DNA of 64,000 nucleotides from Vibrio penaeicida (GCF_030689305.1 NZ_JAUYVM010000002.1:372001-436000); one strand, 5' to 3'. Counted from the first letter of the stretch, positions 16,795-26,497 are shown. Notes: generated from the sequence alone by a model not told the origin. Numbers and translations: made by a program.

Positions 16795-18414
16795 ATGATT
16801 CAGTTTGGGGAATACAGGTTTGATGCTGAGAAAGAGTGCCTAATACTTAATGATGAACCCGTCGCTGTTCGCAATAAAGTCCACCAACTTCTCTGCTATT
16901 TTCTTGAAAACCCTGAACGTATTATCTCTAAAGAAGAGCTCTTAGCTGCGCTTTGGACCAATGGAGATTATCGAGAGCGTTCCTTATCTCAGAGCGTGTT
17001 GGAGCTGAGAAAGCTATTGGGTGATTCGGCTTCTAGCCCTAGGTTTATTCGAACTATTCCTAATCAAGGCTACAAATGGATTGCCCCCATTACACAAGTG
17101 GATGAACAACCGTCACACTGGCGAAGAAACAGCTTTGCCGTACTGTCCGGTGTACTCCTAATACTTGTGACACTACTTTGGGTGTTCAACCAAGAGGGCT
17201 CGATGGATTTCTCTGACAGAAAAATCAGAGTAGCGGTGTTGCCCTTTGAAAATGCCACCCAGCTTGATTCCTATCATTGGATTGAATATGGCTTAAGCGA
17301 CATGCTTGCCACTGATCTTATGCTGTATCCAGATGTTCAGGTTTACCCTCCTAACCAATTCAAAGCAAAGAGTAACGCTCTTGAAGACTGGCGAAGTAAA
17401 GATTTTTCTTCTGCCAGTGTAAATGTAGCGATCTTTGCTTCCGTATCGTTAAAGCAGGGAAGGCAGATAATTACCTATACCATTTTGGACGAACAGTTAA
17501 ATCAAACATCTGGCGAAATAGAAAAACAAGACTTGGCGCTTAGCATGCCGAGCATAGCGTCTAGCATTGTGCACTTGCTGCGCCCAGCAAAGAACGTTGA
17601 TGCGTTACCCGAATATGAGTTTGAAGTGAATGCGATGCACGAGTATGCGAAAGGGCAGCACGCGTTAAGTCAGCGAGGGTGTAAACTTGCTCAGCACTAT
17701 TTCGCTGCCTCATATACGATTGATTTGTCTCACGAGTGGAGTGTGCTTCAATACGCAATTTGCCAATTGGAACTCGGGAATAGAGAAGAAGCACAAATAA
17801 ACCTGCGGTCTTTGTTAGAGAGTTCACCCGATGCCATTGTTGTCGCAATGTCGCATTTATGGTTAGCGGAAATGTGGATGAGAAAAGGTGAGCTAGATAA
17901 AGCGGAGATGCATTTATCCCAAAGTCATTATTCTGAAGTGATAGGTGCCAACTACTTTTGGTTGGAACAAGGCAATGAAATCGAATACTACTTGGGTTAT
18001 TTGTTAAATCGGCAGCGTCTTGAGCGCTCTCCGTTAGGTTCTGATGCAATCCCGAGCGTAGGAGTACCGCCTTGGCACACGTCAGTCGCGGGAGCAGAGT
18101 TAACGGTAAGCAACCATACAAATCAAACCAGTTTCCCTCAAAAGATGATGGCATTGCTTCGCTTTAGTCGAAGTCAAAATCTAGAGACCAAGGTACGTAT
18201 CACTGCTTTGGAAGAAGCATTGGCGATCAATGAAATGGTCGGATCGCGCCGCGCAGAGACGAGTATTCTTCTCGATTTGATTTACTGGAAGATTCAATCT
18301 GGCCAACATGCTGACGCTAAAGAGCTAACCACTAAGCTAGAAGTCGATAGCGAGGATTTCTTAGTTCAGTCGGAGCTGACTATTTTGCAGTCTTCTCTAG
18401 AAAACACTCGTTAA
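16795..18414 (+). CDS. CadC/ToxR-like membrane-anchored winged-helix regulator
   Basis: A 539-residue one-component regulator. Residues about 1-100 form an OmpR/PhoB-type winged helix DNA-binding domain (FGEYRFDAEKECLIL, then ISKEELLAALW and a closing IPNQGYKWI). One membrane helix at about 112-130 (AVLSGVLLILVTLLWVF) separates it from a large periplasmic part with a PFENAT start and TPR-like helices toward the C-terminus. I take the ATG at 16795, because GAAAGGGA lies just upstream; an ATG 21 bases earlier has no ribosome site. Its target is unknown; the divergent exported hydrolase is the simplest candidate. Confidence 0.85.
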   Translation: MIQFGEYRFDAEKECLILNDEPVAVRNKVHQLLCYFLENPERIISKEELLAALWTNGDYRERSLSQSVLELRKLLGDSASSPRFIRTIPNQGYKWIAPITQVDEQPSHWRRNSFAVLSGVLLILVTLLWVFNQEGSMDFSDRKIRVAVLPFENATQLDSYHWIEYGLSDMLATDLMLYPDVQVYPPNQFKAKSNALEDWRSKDFSSASVNVAIFASVSLKQGRQIITYTILDEQLNQTSGEIEKQDLALSMPSIASSIVHLLRPAKNVDALPEYEFEVNAMHEYAKGQHALSQRGCKLAQHYFAASYTIDLSHEWSVLQYAICQLELGNREEAQINLRSLLESSPDAIVVAMSHLWLAEMWMRKGELDKAEMHLSQSHYSEVIGANYFWLEQGNEIEYYLGYLLNRQRLERSPLGSDAIPSVGVPPWHTSVAGAELTVSNHTNQTSFPQKMMALLRFSRSQNLETKVRITALEEALAINEMVGSRRAETSILLDLIYWKIQSGQHADAKELTTKLEVDSEDFLVQSELTILQSSLENTR

Positions 18415-18454
18415 TCTGATAGCGTACCTTTCCAGTATTCTTAGCCAAACATCC

Positions 18455-19168
18455 TCACTTGGGGCTGGCATGCTTAATGAAATTCAGCATCCACTGAGTA
18501 ACCAGCAAGCCGTCTGTCGGCAGTTTTAAAGACGCTAAGCCTTTGTCTTGAACAGGCTTTGGAATCGCGTCTTTTCGTACCTCTATTAAGGCTTTTGAAT
18601 AGGGCGCGCAAAATTCTGGATGTGCCTGAATCCCAAGTGAGCTTTTCCCGACCACCATAATGGACACGGGGCAGAAATCGTTCCCCGCGACAACCTGACC
18701 ATCGTCTGGCATTGATATAACTTGATCTTGGTGGCTAACCAGTAGGTTTACCGTGTCTTGGTATGGGTGCATCCAAGGGTAGGGGGCGACGATTTTAGCA
18801 ATTGCCGTACCGACTCCCCAGCCGACATCAGCCCTGTCAACTTGTCCTCCCAGCGCTTTAGCCAATAATTGATGGCCAAAACATATCCCAATGAAAGGTA
18901 TATGATTCTGGTGGATCTGACGAACCAGACTCTCTAGATCTTGGATCCATTGGTCGCTATCCATGACACCAGATTTACTACCGGAAGTAATATAGGCATC
19001 ACATTCGGAAATATCGTCAGGAAATTCGGAATGATTGACCCAATAGAACCGAAGCTGAAGTGTTTCATCTACAGCATGCAGAAGCCGCGTAAACATATCT
19101 TTATAGCTGCCATGATCTGGCTCTAACTTAGGATTGACGTCATCACAGATCAGTATACCGATTTTCAT
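18455..19168 (-). CDS. Class I glutamine-amidotransferase-like hydrolase
   Basis: A 237-residue protein of the class I GATase fold. FIGICFGHQLLAKALGG (about 93-109) carries the nucleophile Cys, and GIQAHPEF (about 184-191) the His and Glu of the triad, so it is likely active. It has no synthetase domain. In the Puu putrescine pathway a related protein, PuuD, cleaves a gamma-glutamyl amide, and I infer the same kind of role here as the last step after the glutamine-synthetase-like ligase. The start at 19168 follows GGTGAAG; an upstream in-frame GTG lacks a site. It is the last gene of the operon, 11 bases after the alcohol dehydrogenase. Confidence 0.8.
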   Translation of the reverse strand: MKIGILICDDVNPKLEPDHGSYKDMFTRLLHAVDETLQLRFYWVNHSEFPDDISECDAYITSGSKSGVMDSDQWIQDLESLVRQIHQNHIPFIGICFGHQLLAKALGGQVDRADVGWGVGTAIAKIVAPYPWMHPYQDTVNLLVSHQDQVISMPDDGQVVAGNDFCPVSIMVVGKSSLGIQAHPEFCAPYSKALIEVRKDAIPKPVQDKGLASLKLPTDGLLVTQWMLNFIKHASPK

Positions 19169-19179
19169 AGTCTTCACCG

Positions 19180-20355
19180 CTACGAGGTTGGTTGATTCAT
19201 GGGTTGACCCGTTAGAGCGTGCATAAACAGATTCGAATACTCTTCAGCGTTGAATAAAATCGGATTTCCACCTGCCGCGGCATCAAGAACGGCGAGCTCG
19301 CCAATTCGCTTTGCGTCGCTTCCGTCTAGCCCTATTTCCGCCAAAGTGTGTGGGATGTTTAGCGTTTTACGCATTCCCAAAACCCACTCAAGTACGGCGT
19401 CGAAGCTGGGGGATTGGAGAGAAAGCGATCTTGCGAGCACCAACATTTTATCTTCGATCTTGTCGCGATTAGCTTCCAAAACGTAGGGCATCAGAATGGC
19501 ATTTAGCAGTCCGTGATGTTTATCGTATAACCCGCCTAGGGTATGCGCTAAGGCATGCATTGCACCTAACCCTTTTTGAAATGCCGTCGCTCCCATGCTT
19601 GAGGCGACGAGGAGTTGAGTTCTCGCTTCGATGTCCGTTCCGTCTAGATACGCTCGATACAAGTAGTGCTTCACGAGTTTTATTGACTCAACCGCGATGC
19701 CATCAGCCATTGGGTGATAACCGGGAGCGCAATAAGCTTCTAAGCTGTGCGAGAGCGCATCCATACCTGTTGCCGCTGTAATGTGATTTGGTAGCCCTAC
19801 AGTAACGTTGGGGTCGAGTAACACCTGCACTGGCATCATTTTCGGGTGAAAGATGATTTTTTTTACATGAGTTTGAGAGTCGGTAATCACAGATGCTCTG
19901 CCCACTTCAGACCCTGTACCCGCCGTGGTAGGAATCGCTATTACTGGGACTATTTTGCTTTCATCGGCTTGGGTCCAATTATCACCGACATCTTCAAAGC
20001 GCCATAATGGGAGACTTTGTTTGGCGCAAAGTGCGATAGCTTTGGCTGCGTCTAGGCTAGAACCGCCTCCAAACGCAACAATGCCATCGTGTTTTCCATT
20101 ATTGAAAGCCTCAATTCCACGATTGACATTGGTATCGGTTGGGTTGCCTTGAATATCGGCAAATAAACCCACTGAAACACCGTGTGATTGGCAGTTTGAT
20201 AGCGCATTTCTCACGATGTCTAAATCCGCTAAGAATGGATCGGTGACCAACAAGGGAGACGACATGTTAAGGCGTTTACAGTGTTCGGCCAGTGAATCCA
20301 AACAGCCTTCTCCAACGCTAATTGCTGTTGGGTAGTTCCAGTTTGCATGTGTCAT
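19180..20355 (-). CDS. Iron-containing alcohol dehydrogenase
   Basis: A 391-residue group III alcohol dehydrogenase. GIVAFGGGSSLDAAKAIAL (about 94-112) is the NAD(P)-binding signature, and metal ligands are expected in MDALSHSLEAYCAPGYHP (about 195-212) and AMHALAHTLGGLYDKHHG (about 263-280). It would interconvert an alcohol and an aldehyde. Its start codon overlaps the stop of the upstream aldehyde dehydrogenase by one base (TAATG), which points to translational coupling. Placed between an aldehyde dehydrogenase and a gamma-glutamyl hydrolase, it probably oxidises a gamma-glutamylated amino alcohol; substrate assignment is inference. Confidence 0.9.
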   Translation of the reverse strand: MTHANWNYPTAISVGEGCLDSLAEHCKRLNMSSPLLVTDPFLADLDIVRNALSNCQSHGVSVGLFADIQGNPTDTNVNRGIEAFNNGKHDGIVAFGGGSSLDAAKAIALCAKQSLPLWRFEDVGDNWTQADESKIVPVIAIPTTAGTGSEVGRASVITDSQTHVKKIIFHPKMMPVQVLLDPNVTVGLPNHITAATGMDALSHSLEAYCAPGYHPMADGIAVESIKLVKHYLYRAYLDGTDIEARTQLLVASSMGATAFQKGLGAMHALAHTLGGLYDKHHGLLNAILMPYVLEANRDKIEDKMLVLARSLSLQSPSFDAVLEWVLGMRKTLNIPHTLAEIGLDGSDAKRIGELAVLDAAAGGNPILFNAEEYSNLFMHALTGQPMNQPTS

Positions 20356-21746
20356 TATTTCTCTCCCAAAGATTTAATGTGGAAAGATTTCGGTCTCGTT
20401 AGCATTTCAAAACCTATTGGAGATAAGGTGCACCCTCGACCGGAATTTTTAACACCTGTCCATGCCAACTGAGGGTCAAGATAGTCACAGCGATTGACAA
20501 AAAAAGTGCCAGTTTGAACGCTTTCTCCAAGTCGGCTTGCGATTTCTTCATCAGTAGAAAAAATGGAAGCGGTCAGCCCAAAGTCACTGTCGTTCATCAA
20601 TTGAATGGCTTCTTCATCGCTGCTTACCGATTGAATGCCAACAACGGGTCCAAAGGATTCTTCTGTCATAACACTCATGGAGTGGTCGACATTGGTTAAA
20701 ATCTGGGGGGCGAGATAGGGGGTGCCTTCCTGACTTGTGGAGAACAGAGATTCATCAATGAGTGGGGTCGCCCCTTTAGCTAAAGCATCATTAATTTGTT
20801 CTCGCACAAAATCCGCAGCCGCCGTGCGCACCATTGGACCAAGTGTTGTATCTGAATGATTGGGATCACCGAGTTGATAGGACTTAGTCAAAGTAACGGC
20901 TTTTTCAACGAATGCATCGTGAACCGATTCATGAACATAGATTCGCTCGATACCGCAACAAGATTGGCCAGAATTAAAGAACGCACCATCTACCAGCGTT
21001 TCAGCCGCGTGGTCTAGGTTGGCGTCAGCTCTTACATACGCTGGGTCTTTGCCGCCAAGTTCTAACCCAACACCAATGAACCGACCTGCGGCATTGCGCT
21101 CCACCATTTCGCCTCCAGCTACAGAACCCGTGAACGCGACGTAATGAATACTGGGGTTTTGAATGAGTTTTTCAGTGGAAGCATGGTCTGTATGTAAATA
21201 TTGAAAAGTGCCAATAGGTATACCAGTACCTTTAAATGCTTCCACTAACCGTTCTGAGCACAACGGGGTTTGAGCAGAATGTTTCAAGATCACGGTATTC
21301 CCAGCAAGCAAGGCCGGAATCACAGCGTTGATGGCTGTCAAATACGGATAATTCCAAGGTGCGATGATCAAAACGTTTCCAACTGGGACGCGCTTGATGT
21401 AGCGAGTGAACCCTTTTTTCTCTGGTAGCGTGATGGTTTCAAGGGCTTTGTCGGATTGCTCAATCATTGAGAGCGCACGCTCTTCAACGCCCATGATCTC
21501 GCCTTGCGTGTAAGAAATGGGTCTGCCCATCATCATGGTAATTTCTTCAGCAAGGACCGCTTTGTTTGCAACAAAATTTTCGATGGCTTGTTTGCAAATC
21601 GCTTTTCTTGCCTTTAGAGGTGTTGTCTGCCATTCCTTTTGGGCTTTGTTGGCTCTATCAATGGCAAGCGCGATGTCTTCTTCGCATGCTAATGTGCGTG
21701 TGACGCAGATATTGCCATTGATCGGCGATAGGGTTTTCTGTTCCAT
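20355..21746 (-). CDS. NAD(P)-dependent aldehyde dehydrogenase
   Basis: A 463-residue ALDH-superfamily enzyme. The substrate-binding Asn region reads APWNYPYLTAINAVIPALLA (about 129-148), LELGGKDPAYV holds the general-base Glu, and GQSCCGIERIYV holds the catalytic Cys; two adjacent Cys are present. The C-terminal EESFGPVVGI motif is conserved. Length is slightly under the usual 480-500 but no domain is missing. It follows the glutamine-synthetase-like gene by about 50 bases and overlaps the alcohol dehydrogenase start. It probably turns the aldehyde produced by that enzyme into an acid, like PuuC in polyamine degradation. Confidence 0.9.
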   Translation of the reverse strand: MEQKTLSPINGNICVTRTLACEEDIALAIDRANKAQKEWQTTPLKARKAICKQAIENFVANKAVLAEEITMMMGRPISYTQGEIMGVEERALSMIEQSDKALETITLPEKKGFTRYIKRVPVGNVLIIAPWNYPYLTAINAVIPALLAGNTVILKHSAQTPLCSERLVEAFKGTGIPIGTFQYLHTDHASTEKLIQNPSIHYVAFTGSVAGGEMVERNAAGRFIGVGLELGGKDPAYVRADANLDHAAETLVDGAFFNSGQSCCGIERIYVHESVHDAFVEKAVTLTKSYQLGDPNHSDTTLGPMVRTAAADFVREQINDALAKGATPLIDESLFSTSQEGTPYLAPQILTNVDHSMSVMTEESFGPVVGIQSVSSDEEAIQLMNDSDFGLTASIFSTDEEIASRLGESVQTGTFFVNRCDYLDPQLAWTGVKNSGRGCTLSPIGFEMLTRPKSFHIKSLGEK

Positions 21747-21798
21747 GTTTTCCTATACCTTTTTTTGTGTTCGCTCTTTTCAATATCGACGGATAAGC

Positions 21799-23166
21799 TT
21801 AAATAATTTCGAAGTAGCGCTTCATTTCCCAATCCGTTACCGCTTTTCTAAATTCTCGCTCTTCCCATTCACGAGAGGCGGCAAAGTGGTCCACAAACTC
21901 ATCGCCAAACATATCCCGCGCGTGCTGAGAACCTTTCAAGCGTTGAGCAGCATCCCAGAGTGTTGCAGGGAGTTTTAAGTCTTCAGGAATATCCTGCTCG
22001 TAAGCGTTTCCAACGATGGGTTCACCGGGTTCCCATTTGTTCATGATTCCACACAGACCGGAAGCCAAAGCAGCAGCCAGCGCGAGGTACGGGTTACCGT
22101 CGGCGGCTCCGATTCGGTATTCCACTCTTTGACTGCTCGGCGAGCCGGGAATAACGCGTAAAGACGTGGTTCGGTTTTCTACTGCCCATGTGGAGTGGGT
22201 GGGTGCCCAAAAGCCGGGAATCATTCTGCGATAGCTGTTTATCGTGGGGGCGACCATGCATAAAAAGTCAGGCATTAAGCGCTGTAAACCCGCCACGAAG
22301 TGACGCTGTAGCGTGCTCATATTGTGTTCGCCTTTTGGGTCGTAAAAAGCGGAACTGCCGTCTTTGTTTTGCAGCGAAATGTGGATATGCCCACTTTGAC
22401 CAGGGTAGTCGTTGCTCCATTTCGCCATAAAGGTCGCCATTAGATCATTTCTCTGGGCGAGAACTTTTGTGTAAGTTTTGAATAACGCCGCTTTGTCAGC
22501 GGATTCCATCGCTTTATCGACTTCAAGCGCTGCTTCCAATACTCCAGGCCCCGTTTCTGAATGGATCCCTTCAATCGGAAAATCCATCGTTTCACCAAGG
22601 TCGATCAATTGCTGGTATAACTCTAGATAGGTGGAGTTTCGGACCATGGAATAACCGAACCAATCTGGTGTTATAGGTTCCAAATTGTGGTAGTTTTTTT
22701 CTCGTACGGATTTGGGTGTTTCGTTAAAAACGAAGAACTCATATTCAAACGCGGCAAAGGCGTTTAAACCTAAATCATCGAACTTTTTAAGGATGCGCTC
22801 CAGTGTGCCTCTTGGGCAAACGTTGGCAGCTTTCTCGTCGAACTCTGCGATAAATAGAAGCATTCCGTCTTCATCCAATACGTCTCGGCACGTCTCTGGC
22901 AGAATTTTTACTGGTGCATCTGGGTATCCTGTGTGCCACCCAGTAAATGTGGTGTTGTCGTAAAGTTGGTCTTTTGAATCCCAACCCAGAACGACATCAC
23001 AAAAAGCAAAGCCTTTATCGAGAGATGAAAAGAATTTGCCTTTTGACATGTACTTCCCACGCATAATCCCATCGTTATCGAACAGCCCAACTTTGATGTG
23101 GGTAAGACCACGTTCTTCAACAATTTTTTTGGCGTCTTCGATGGTTTTAACTGATCTTGCATCCAT
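21799..23166 (-). CDS. Glutamine-synthetase-family gamma-glutamyl ligase
   Basis: A 455-residue protein of the glutamine synthetase fold. The N-terminal beta-grasp part includes HIKVGLFDNDGIMRGKYMSK; the catalytic part includes EGIHSETGPGVLEAAL (about 199-214), GQSGHIHISLQ with the ATP/metal His, and NRTTSLRVIPGSPSSQRVEY near 330. It is closer to PuuA/GlnA4-type ligases than to GlnA by context and by lacking the adenylylated-Tyr loop as far as I can see. I infer that it joins glutamate to an amine or amino alcohol brought in by the neighbouring TRAP transporter. It lies 48 bases after the DctP gene. Confidence 0.85.
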   Translation of the reverse strand: MDARSVKTIEDAKKIVEERGLTHIKVGLFDNDGIMRGKYMSKGKFFSSLDKGFAFCDVVLGWDSKDQLYDNTTFTGWHTGYPDAPVKILPETCRDVLDEDGMLLFIAEFDEKAANVCPRGTLERILKKFDDLGLNAFAAFEYEFFVFNETPKSVREKNYHNLEPITPDWFGYSMVRNSTYLELYQQLIDLGETMDFPIEGIHSETGPGVLEAALEVDKAMESADKAALFKTYTKVLAQRNDLMATFMAKWSNDYPGQSGHIHISLQNKDGSSAFYDPKGEHNMSTLQRHFVAGLQRLMPDFLCMVAPTINSYRRMIPGFWAPTHSTWAVENRTTSLRVIPGSPSSQRVEYRIGAADGNPYLALAAALASGLCGIMNKWEPGEPIVGNAYEQDIPEDLKLPATLWDAAQRLKGSQHARDMFGDEFVDHFAASREWEEREFRKAVTDWEMKRYFEII

Positions 23167-23214
23167 TTTACAATCCTCTAAGCACCGGCTAAATCAAGCC
23201 GGTGCTATACCCTG

Positions 23215-24267
23215 TTAGCTGTAGCGATATGGCTTTCCTGCTTTCTCCATATCTGCGGCGTATTTCTTAAATATCTCCACCACACGCTTAGTTCTAGGGC
23301 TGGTTTTCGCGATTTCATCCCAGAATTTCAGCGCTTCCTGCTCGACGGTTTTCCACTCTTCATCTGGAATGGTAGTGAGCGCAAGTTTGTCGCCTTCTAC
23401 ACGAAGTTTAGCTTCTCCACCCCAATACCAGTGCTGTCGGTAGTAGTGGGAGCTGTCCATACAAAGTCTCCACAGTGTTTTGAGGTGTTCAGGCAAGGCG
23501 TCCCAACGTTCGCTATTGGCAAAGAAGGATCCGCACCACGCGCCAGAGATGTTGTTGGTTAAGAAGTACTTGGTCACGTCTGCCCAACCTACGGTGTAGT
23601 CTTCTGTAATTCCTGACCAAGCAATCCCATCAAGCTCGCCTGTTTGAATCGCGACTTCCACGTCTTCCCAAGGGAGAGTGACGGGAATGACACCGAAGCG
23701 AGACAAGAATCGCCCAGCGGTAGGGAAGGTAAATACGCGTTTACCTTTTAAGTCAGCGAGGCTGTTAATGGGTTCTACAGTCGCGAAATGACAAGGATCC
23801 CATGCGCCAGCAGATAGCCATGTCACGCCTTTTACCTCGCCATACGCCTCTTGCCATATCTCTTTCAACCCGTACTGCTCAAAGAGTACAGGGACATCCA
23901 AGCTGTAACGGGTAGCAAATGGGAAGTAACCTCCGAATACGGACACATCCACCGGCGCAGCGATAGAGTCATCATCACTTTGTACTGCGTCGATGGTTCC
24001 TCTTTGCATCGCACGGAAAAGCTCACCAGTAGGTACTAACTGATCGGCATAAAACAGCTCGATAACCATTTCGCCATTTGCGGCTTTGTTAAAAGCATCG
24101 ACCGCTGGTTTGATAACGTGCTCGCCCAATGCTGGTCCAGCGTAGGTTTGCAAACGCCATTTAATGGTTTTTTTGCTGTTTGCGATGGCAGGAGCGCCGA
24201 CAATCGCCGTCGCACCCGCAGCAGATACCGCACCTGCTTTTTTAAGGAAATCTCTTCTACTAGACAT
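23215..24267 (-). CDS. TRAP transporter solute-binding protein, DctP family
   Basis: A 350-residue periplasmic binding protein. The start SSRRDFLKKAG followed by a hydrophobic stretch and GAPAIA is a twin-arginine signal, often seen in the TakP-like branch of TRAP binding proteins. The middle region KGKRVFTFPTAGRFLSRFG (about 158-176) corresponds to the ligand-carboxylate region of DctP proteins, although the ligand cannot be read from it. It binds the solute and delivers it to the membrane proteins encoded just upstream. The gene order Q-M-P differs from the common P-Q-M. Ribosome site GAGGAA precedes the start. Confidence 0.9.
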   Translation of the reverse strand: MSSRRDFLKKAGAVSAAGATAIVGAPAIANSKKTIKWRLQTYAGPALGEHVIKPAVDAFNKAANGEMVIELFYADQLVPTGELFRAMQRGTIDAVQSDDDSIAAPVDVSVFGGYFPFATRYSLDVPVLFEQYGLKEIWQEAYGEVKGVTWLSAGAWDPCHFATVEPINSLADLKGKRVFTFPTAGRFLSRFGVIPVTLPWEDVEVAIQTGELDGIAWSGITEDYTVGWADVTKYFLTNNISGAWCGSFFANSERWDALPEHLKTLWRLCMDSSHYYRQHWYWGGEAKLRVEGDKLALTTIPDEEWKTVEQEALKFWDEIAKTSPRTKRVVEIFKKYAADMEKAGKPYRYS

Positions 24268-24331
24268 GTTTTATTCCTCCATGGAATGGGTGTCCTTGTC
24301 CAAGTGTAAGGGTGTCACTTAAGGTTATGTT

Positions 24332-25654
24332 TCATCGGCTGTAGTGGTACTCAGGTAGCCACAAAGCCAGTTGTGGGAAGGCCATCACCAAAATCAATCC
24401 AAAAATCATAATCAGGACAAAAGGAATGATTGAGAGGTAGATATCCTTCAAGGAAACTTCAGGTGGAGCCATGGCTCGCATTAAGAATAAGTTGTAGCCA
24501 AAGGGGGGCGTCATGTACGCGATTTGGCACGTGATGGTGTAAAGCACACCATACCAGAGCAAATCGAACCCTAATGCGCCAACTAAAGGAACATACAATG
24601 GAGCGACGATGACCAACATGGCGGTGTCGTCTAAAAATGTTCCCATTAGAAGGTAAGAGAGCTGCATTAAAATCAACACTTGCCAAGGGGTCAGGTTGAG
24701 GCGGTCAATAAAGAAGCCTTCGATGGCCTTAACGGCACCGATACCATCGAAAACGGCCCCAAAGCAAAGTGCTGCCAAGATAATCCACATAAACATGCAG
24801 CTAATTGCGAGTGTTTTGCGCAGCGTTTCTTCCATTACAGAACGGTTTAATCGTTTTTTCGCAATTGCGGCAATCGTCGCTGCGGTTGCACCCACGGCGG
24901 AGCTTTCGACTAAGCTCGTTACGCCCATCAAAAACAGCCCAGTCATGGATACAAAAATCAGAAGTGGGGTAATACCTGCGCGCAGTAAGAGTAACTTTTC
25001 TTTAAAGCTGACGTTGCGTTCTTCTTCGGGTAACGCAGGACCGAGGTTTGGCTGAATTTTGCAACGAATGACAATGTAAATGATGAACAGCGTGGCCATT
25101 AAGAGCCCAGGGAAAACGCCAGCGAGCCAAAGTTGCCCAACAGGTTGCCGAGCTATCATGCCATAAAGAACCAGAACGACGCTTGGGGGAACAAGAATGC
25201 CCAGAGAGCTCCCCGCTTGGATGACGCCAGTTACCATGATCTTGTCGTAACCACGTCTTAGCAGTTCTGGCAGAGCGATACTTGCGCCAATAGCCATCCC
25301 GGCTACGCTCAACCCGTTCATGGCAGAAATCACGACCATTAAGCCAATTGTGCCGATGGCCAAACCGCCATTGAGTGGTCCCATCCATACATGGAACATT
25401 CGATATAGATCTTCGGCAATTCCAGATTCTGAAAGCATGTAACCCATATATATGAAAAGCGGAAGGGTCAACAATGGGTACCATTTCATCAGTTTAATGG
25501 CAGAGCTAAAGGCTATTTCAGATCCGCCATCTCCCCAAAGGAGAAGGGCAGCGATAACTGCAATGGATCCGATAACGGCAAAAACACGCTGACCAGTAAG
25601 CAGCATTAACATCATGGCGGAGAACATCAGCAGGGCGATCATTTCGTAACTCAT
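24332..25654 (-). CDS. TRAP transporter large permease, DctM family
   Basis: A 440-residue polytopic inner-membrane protein with about 12 hydrophobic segments, including GASIALPELLRRGYDKIMVT and QAGSSLGILVPPSVVLVLYG (about 142-192), both typical of DctM. It is the sodium-coupled channel of the TRAP system. Its start overlaps the end of the DctQ gene by four bases, a sign of coupled translation. The binding-protein gene follows after 64 bases. Length is normal. Confidence 0.95.
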   Translation of the reverse strand: MSYEMIALLMFSAMMLMLLTGQRVFAVIGSIAVIAALLLWGDGGSEIAFSSAIKLMKWYPLLTLPLFIYMGYMLSESGIAEDLYRMFHVWMGPLNGGLAIGTIGLMVVISAMNGLSVAGMAIGASIALPELLRRGYDKIMVTGVIQAGSSLGILVPPSVVLVLYGMIARQPVGQLWLAGVFPGLLMATLFIIYIVIRCKIQPNLGPALPEEERNVSFKEKLLLLRAGITPLLIFVSMTGLFLMGVTSLVESSAVGATAATIAAIAKKRLNRSVMEETLRKTLAISCMFMWIILAALCFGAVFDGIGAVKAIEGFFIDRLNLTPWQVLILMQLSYLLMGTFLDDTAMLVIVAPLYVPLVGALGFDLLWYGVLYTITCQIAYMTPPFGYNLFLMRAMAPPEVSLKDIYLSIIPFVLIMIFGLILVMAFPQLALWLPEYHYSR

Positions 25655-26205
25655 GATTGCGCCTCCGCATTTTCAGAGCTGTCGCCATACATAATGGTGG
25701 CGATGTCTCTGAACCAGACCGCAATGGCTTGTAAAAGCATTAACACGATACTGAGACACATGATGATTTTTATGGGAGACATATAGGGTCGCCAAGCCGA
25801 ATAGCTTCGTTCACCGTATTCAAGTGCGTAACTGGTGCTCGATATTCCGCCGTACAACAGTATTGAAAGGTAGACCAGCAGCATGATGATAGTGATGCTA
25901 TCAATGATGGCTTTCTTTTTCGGACTCCAGCTACCGTAGATCAAATCCATTCTTACATGGCTATTGAGTTGCATGGAGTAAGGGCCGCCAAGCATATAGA
26001 AAGCCACCATAACAAACTGAGCCATTTCCAATGTCCAAAGGGAAGGGAAAAAGAAGGTCTTTGAAATAGATGAGTAAAGTAAAATGCCAATCATCACAAA
26101 GACGAGGTACATGGCGAACCGACCAATTCTTCGATTTATTATTTCCACTATGCGGACAAATGACCGAATGGGTGTAGGTAAAGATGCGACTGGATCCTGA
26201 TCCAT
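25651..26205 (-). CDS. TRAP transporter small permease, DctQ family
   Basis: A 184-residue membrane protein with four hydrophobic segments (about residues 30-50, 60-80, 105-128 and 145-170), matching the small DctQ component; LEMAQFVMVAFYMLGGPYSM is the family core. I place the start at 26205 because GGAG lies 7 bases upstream and the family N-terminus is reached; earlier in-frame codons at 26217 (ATG) and 26247 (TTG) have weaker sites. It is the first gene of the seven-gene operon that runs down to 18455. Confidence 0.85.
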   Translation of the reverse strand: MDQDPVASLPTPIRSFVRIVEIINRRIGRFAMYLVFVMIGILLYSSISKTFFFPSLWTLEMAQFVMVAFYMLGGPYSMQLNSHVRMDLIYGSWSPKKKAIIDSITIIMLLVYLSILLYGGISSTSYALEYGERSYSAWRPYMSPIKIIMCLSIVLMLLQAIAVWFRDIATIMYGDSSENAEAQS

Positions 26206-26355
26206 TAATGACTCCATTGTTCCATATGGTCTTACTGCTAATATCAATTAACTATCTGATAATTAATCAATATCACCAGAAGATATGAATTCCGTTTCAA
26301 TCTTCAAGAGATAACTAATTTATTAAATATGTTTAAATATTGATCTATTTGTACC

Positions 26356-26398
26356 TATATTTACAGAAAATTAATTGCTGTCAATATATTTACAGAAA
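26356..26398. promoter_or_regulatory. 14-bp direct repeat, candidate RpiR operator
   Basis: TATATTTACAGAAA occurs at 26356-26369 and again at 26385-26398, 29 bases apart, close to three helical turns. The pair lies between the divergent DctQ and RpiR genes, 151 bases before the first and about 100 before the second. RpiR-family proteins commonly bind repeated sites. Binding is inferred. Confidence 0.5.
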
Positions 26399-26497
26399 TT
26401 ATTTTTTCAGTTTTTGATCTCGTGTTATGTTTGTTACAATGTTATCAATTAGGTGGGCTGACATTATTGATAGAGCCACTACTTCATGGAGTAAGAT

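Noticed and set aside
18455..19168. GMP synthase or anthranilate synthase component II
   Set aside because: Only the amidotransferase domain is present and no partner synthetase is near; the operon context favours a gamma-glutamyl hydrolase.
21799..23166. Housekeeping glutamine synthetase glnA
   Set aside because: No ntrB/ntrC neighbours; it sits in a catabolic operon with dehydrogenases, a hydrolase and a TRAP transporter.
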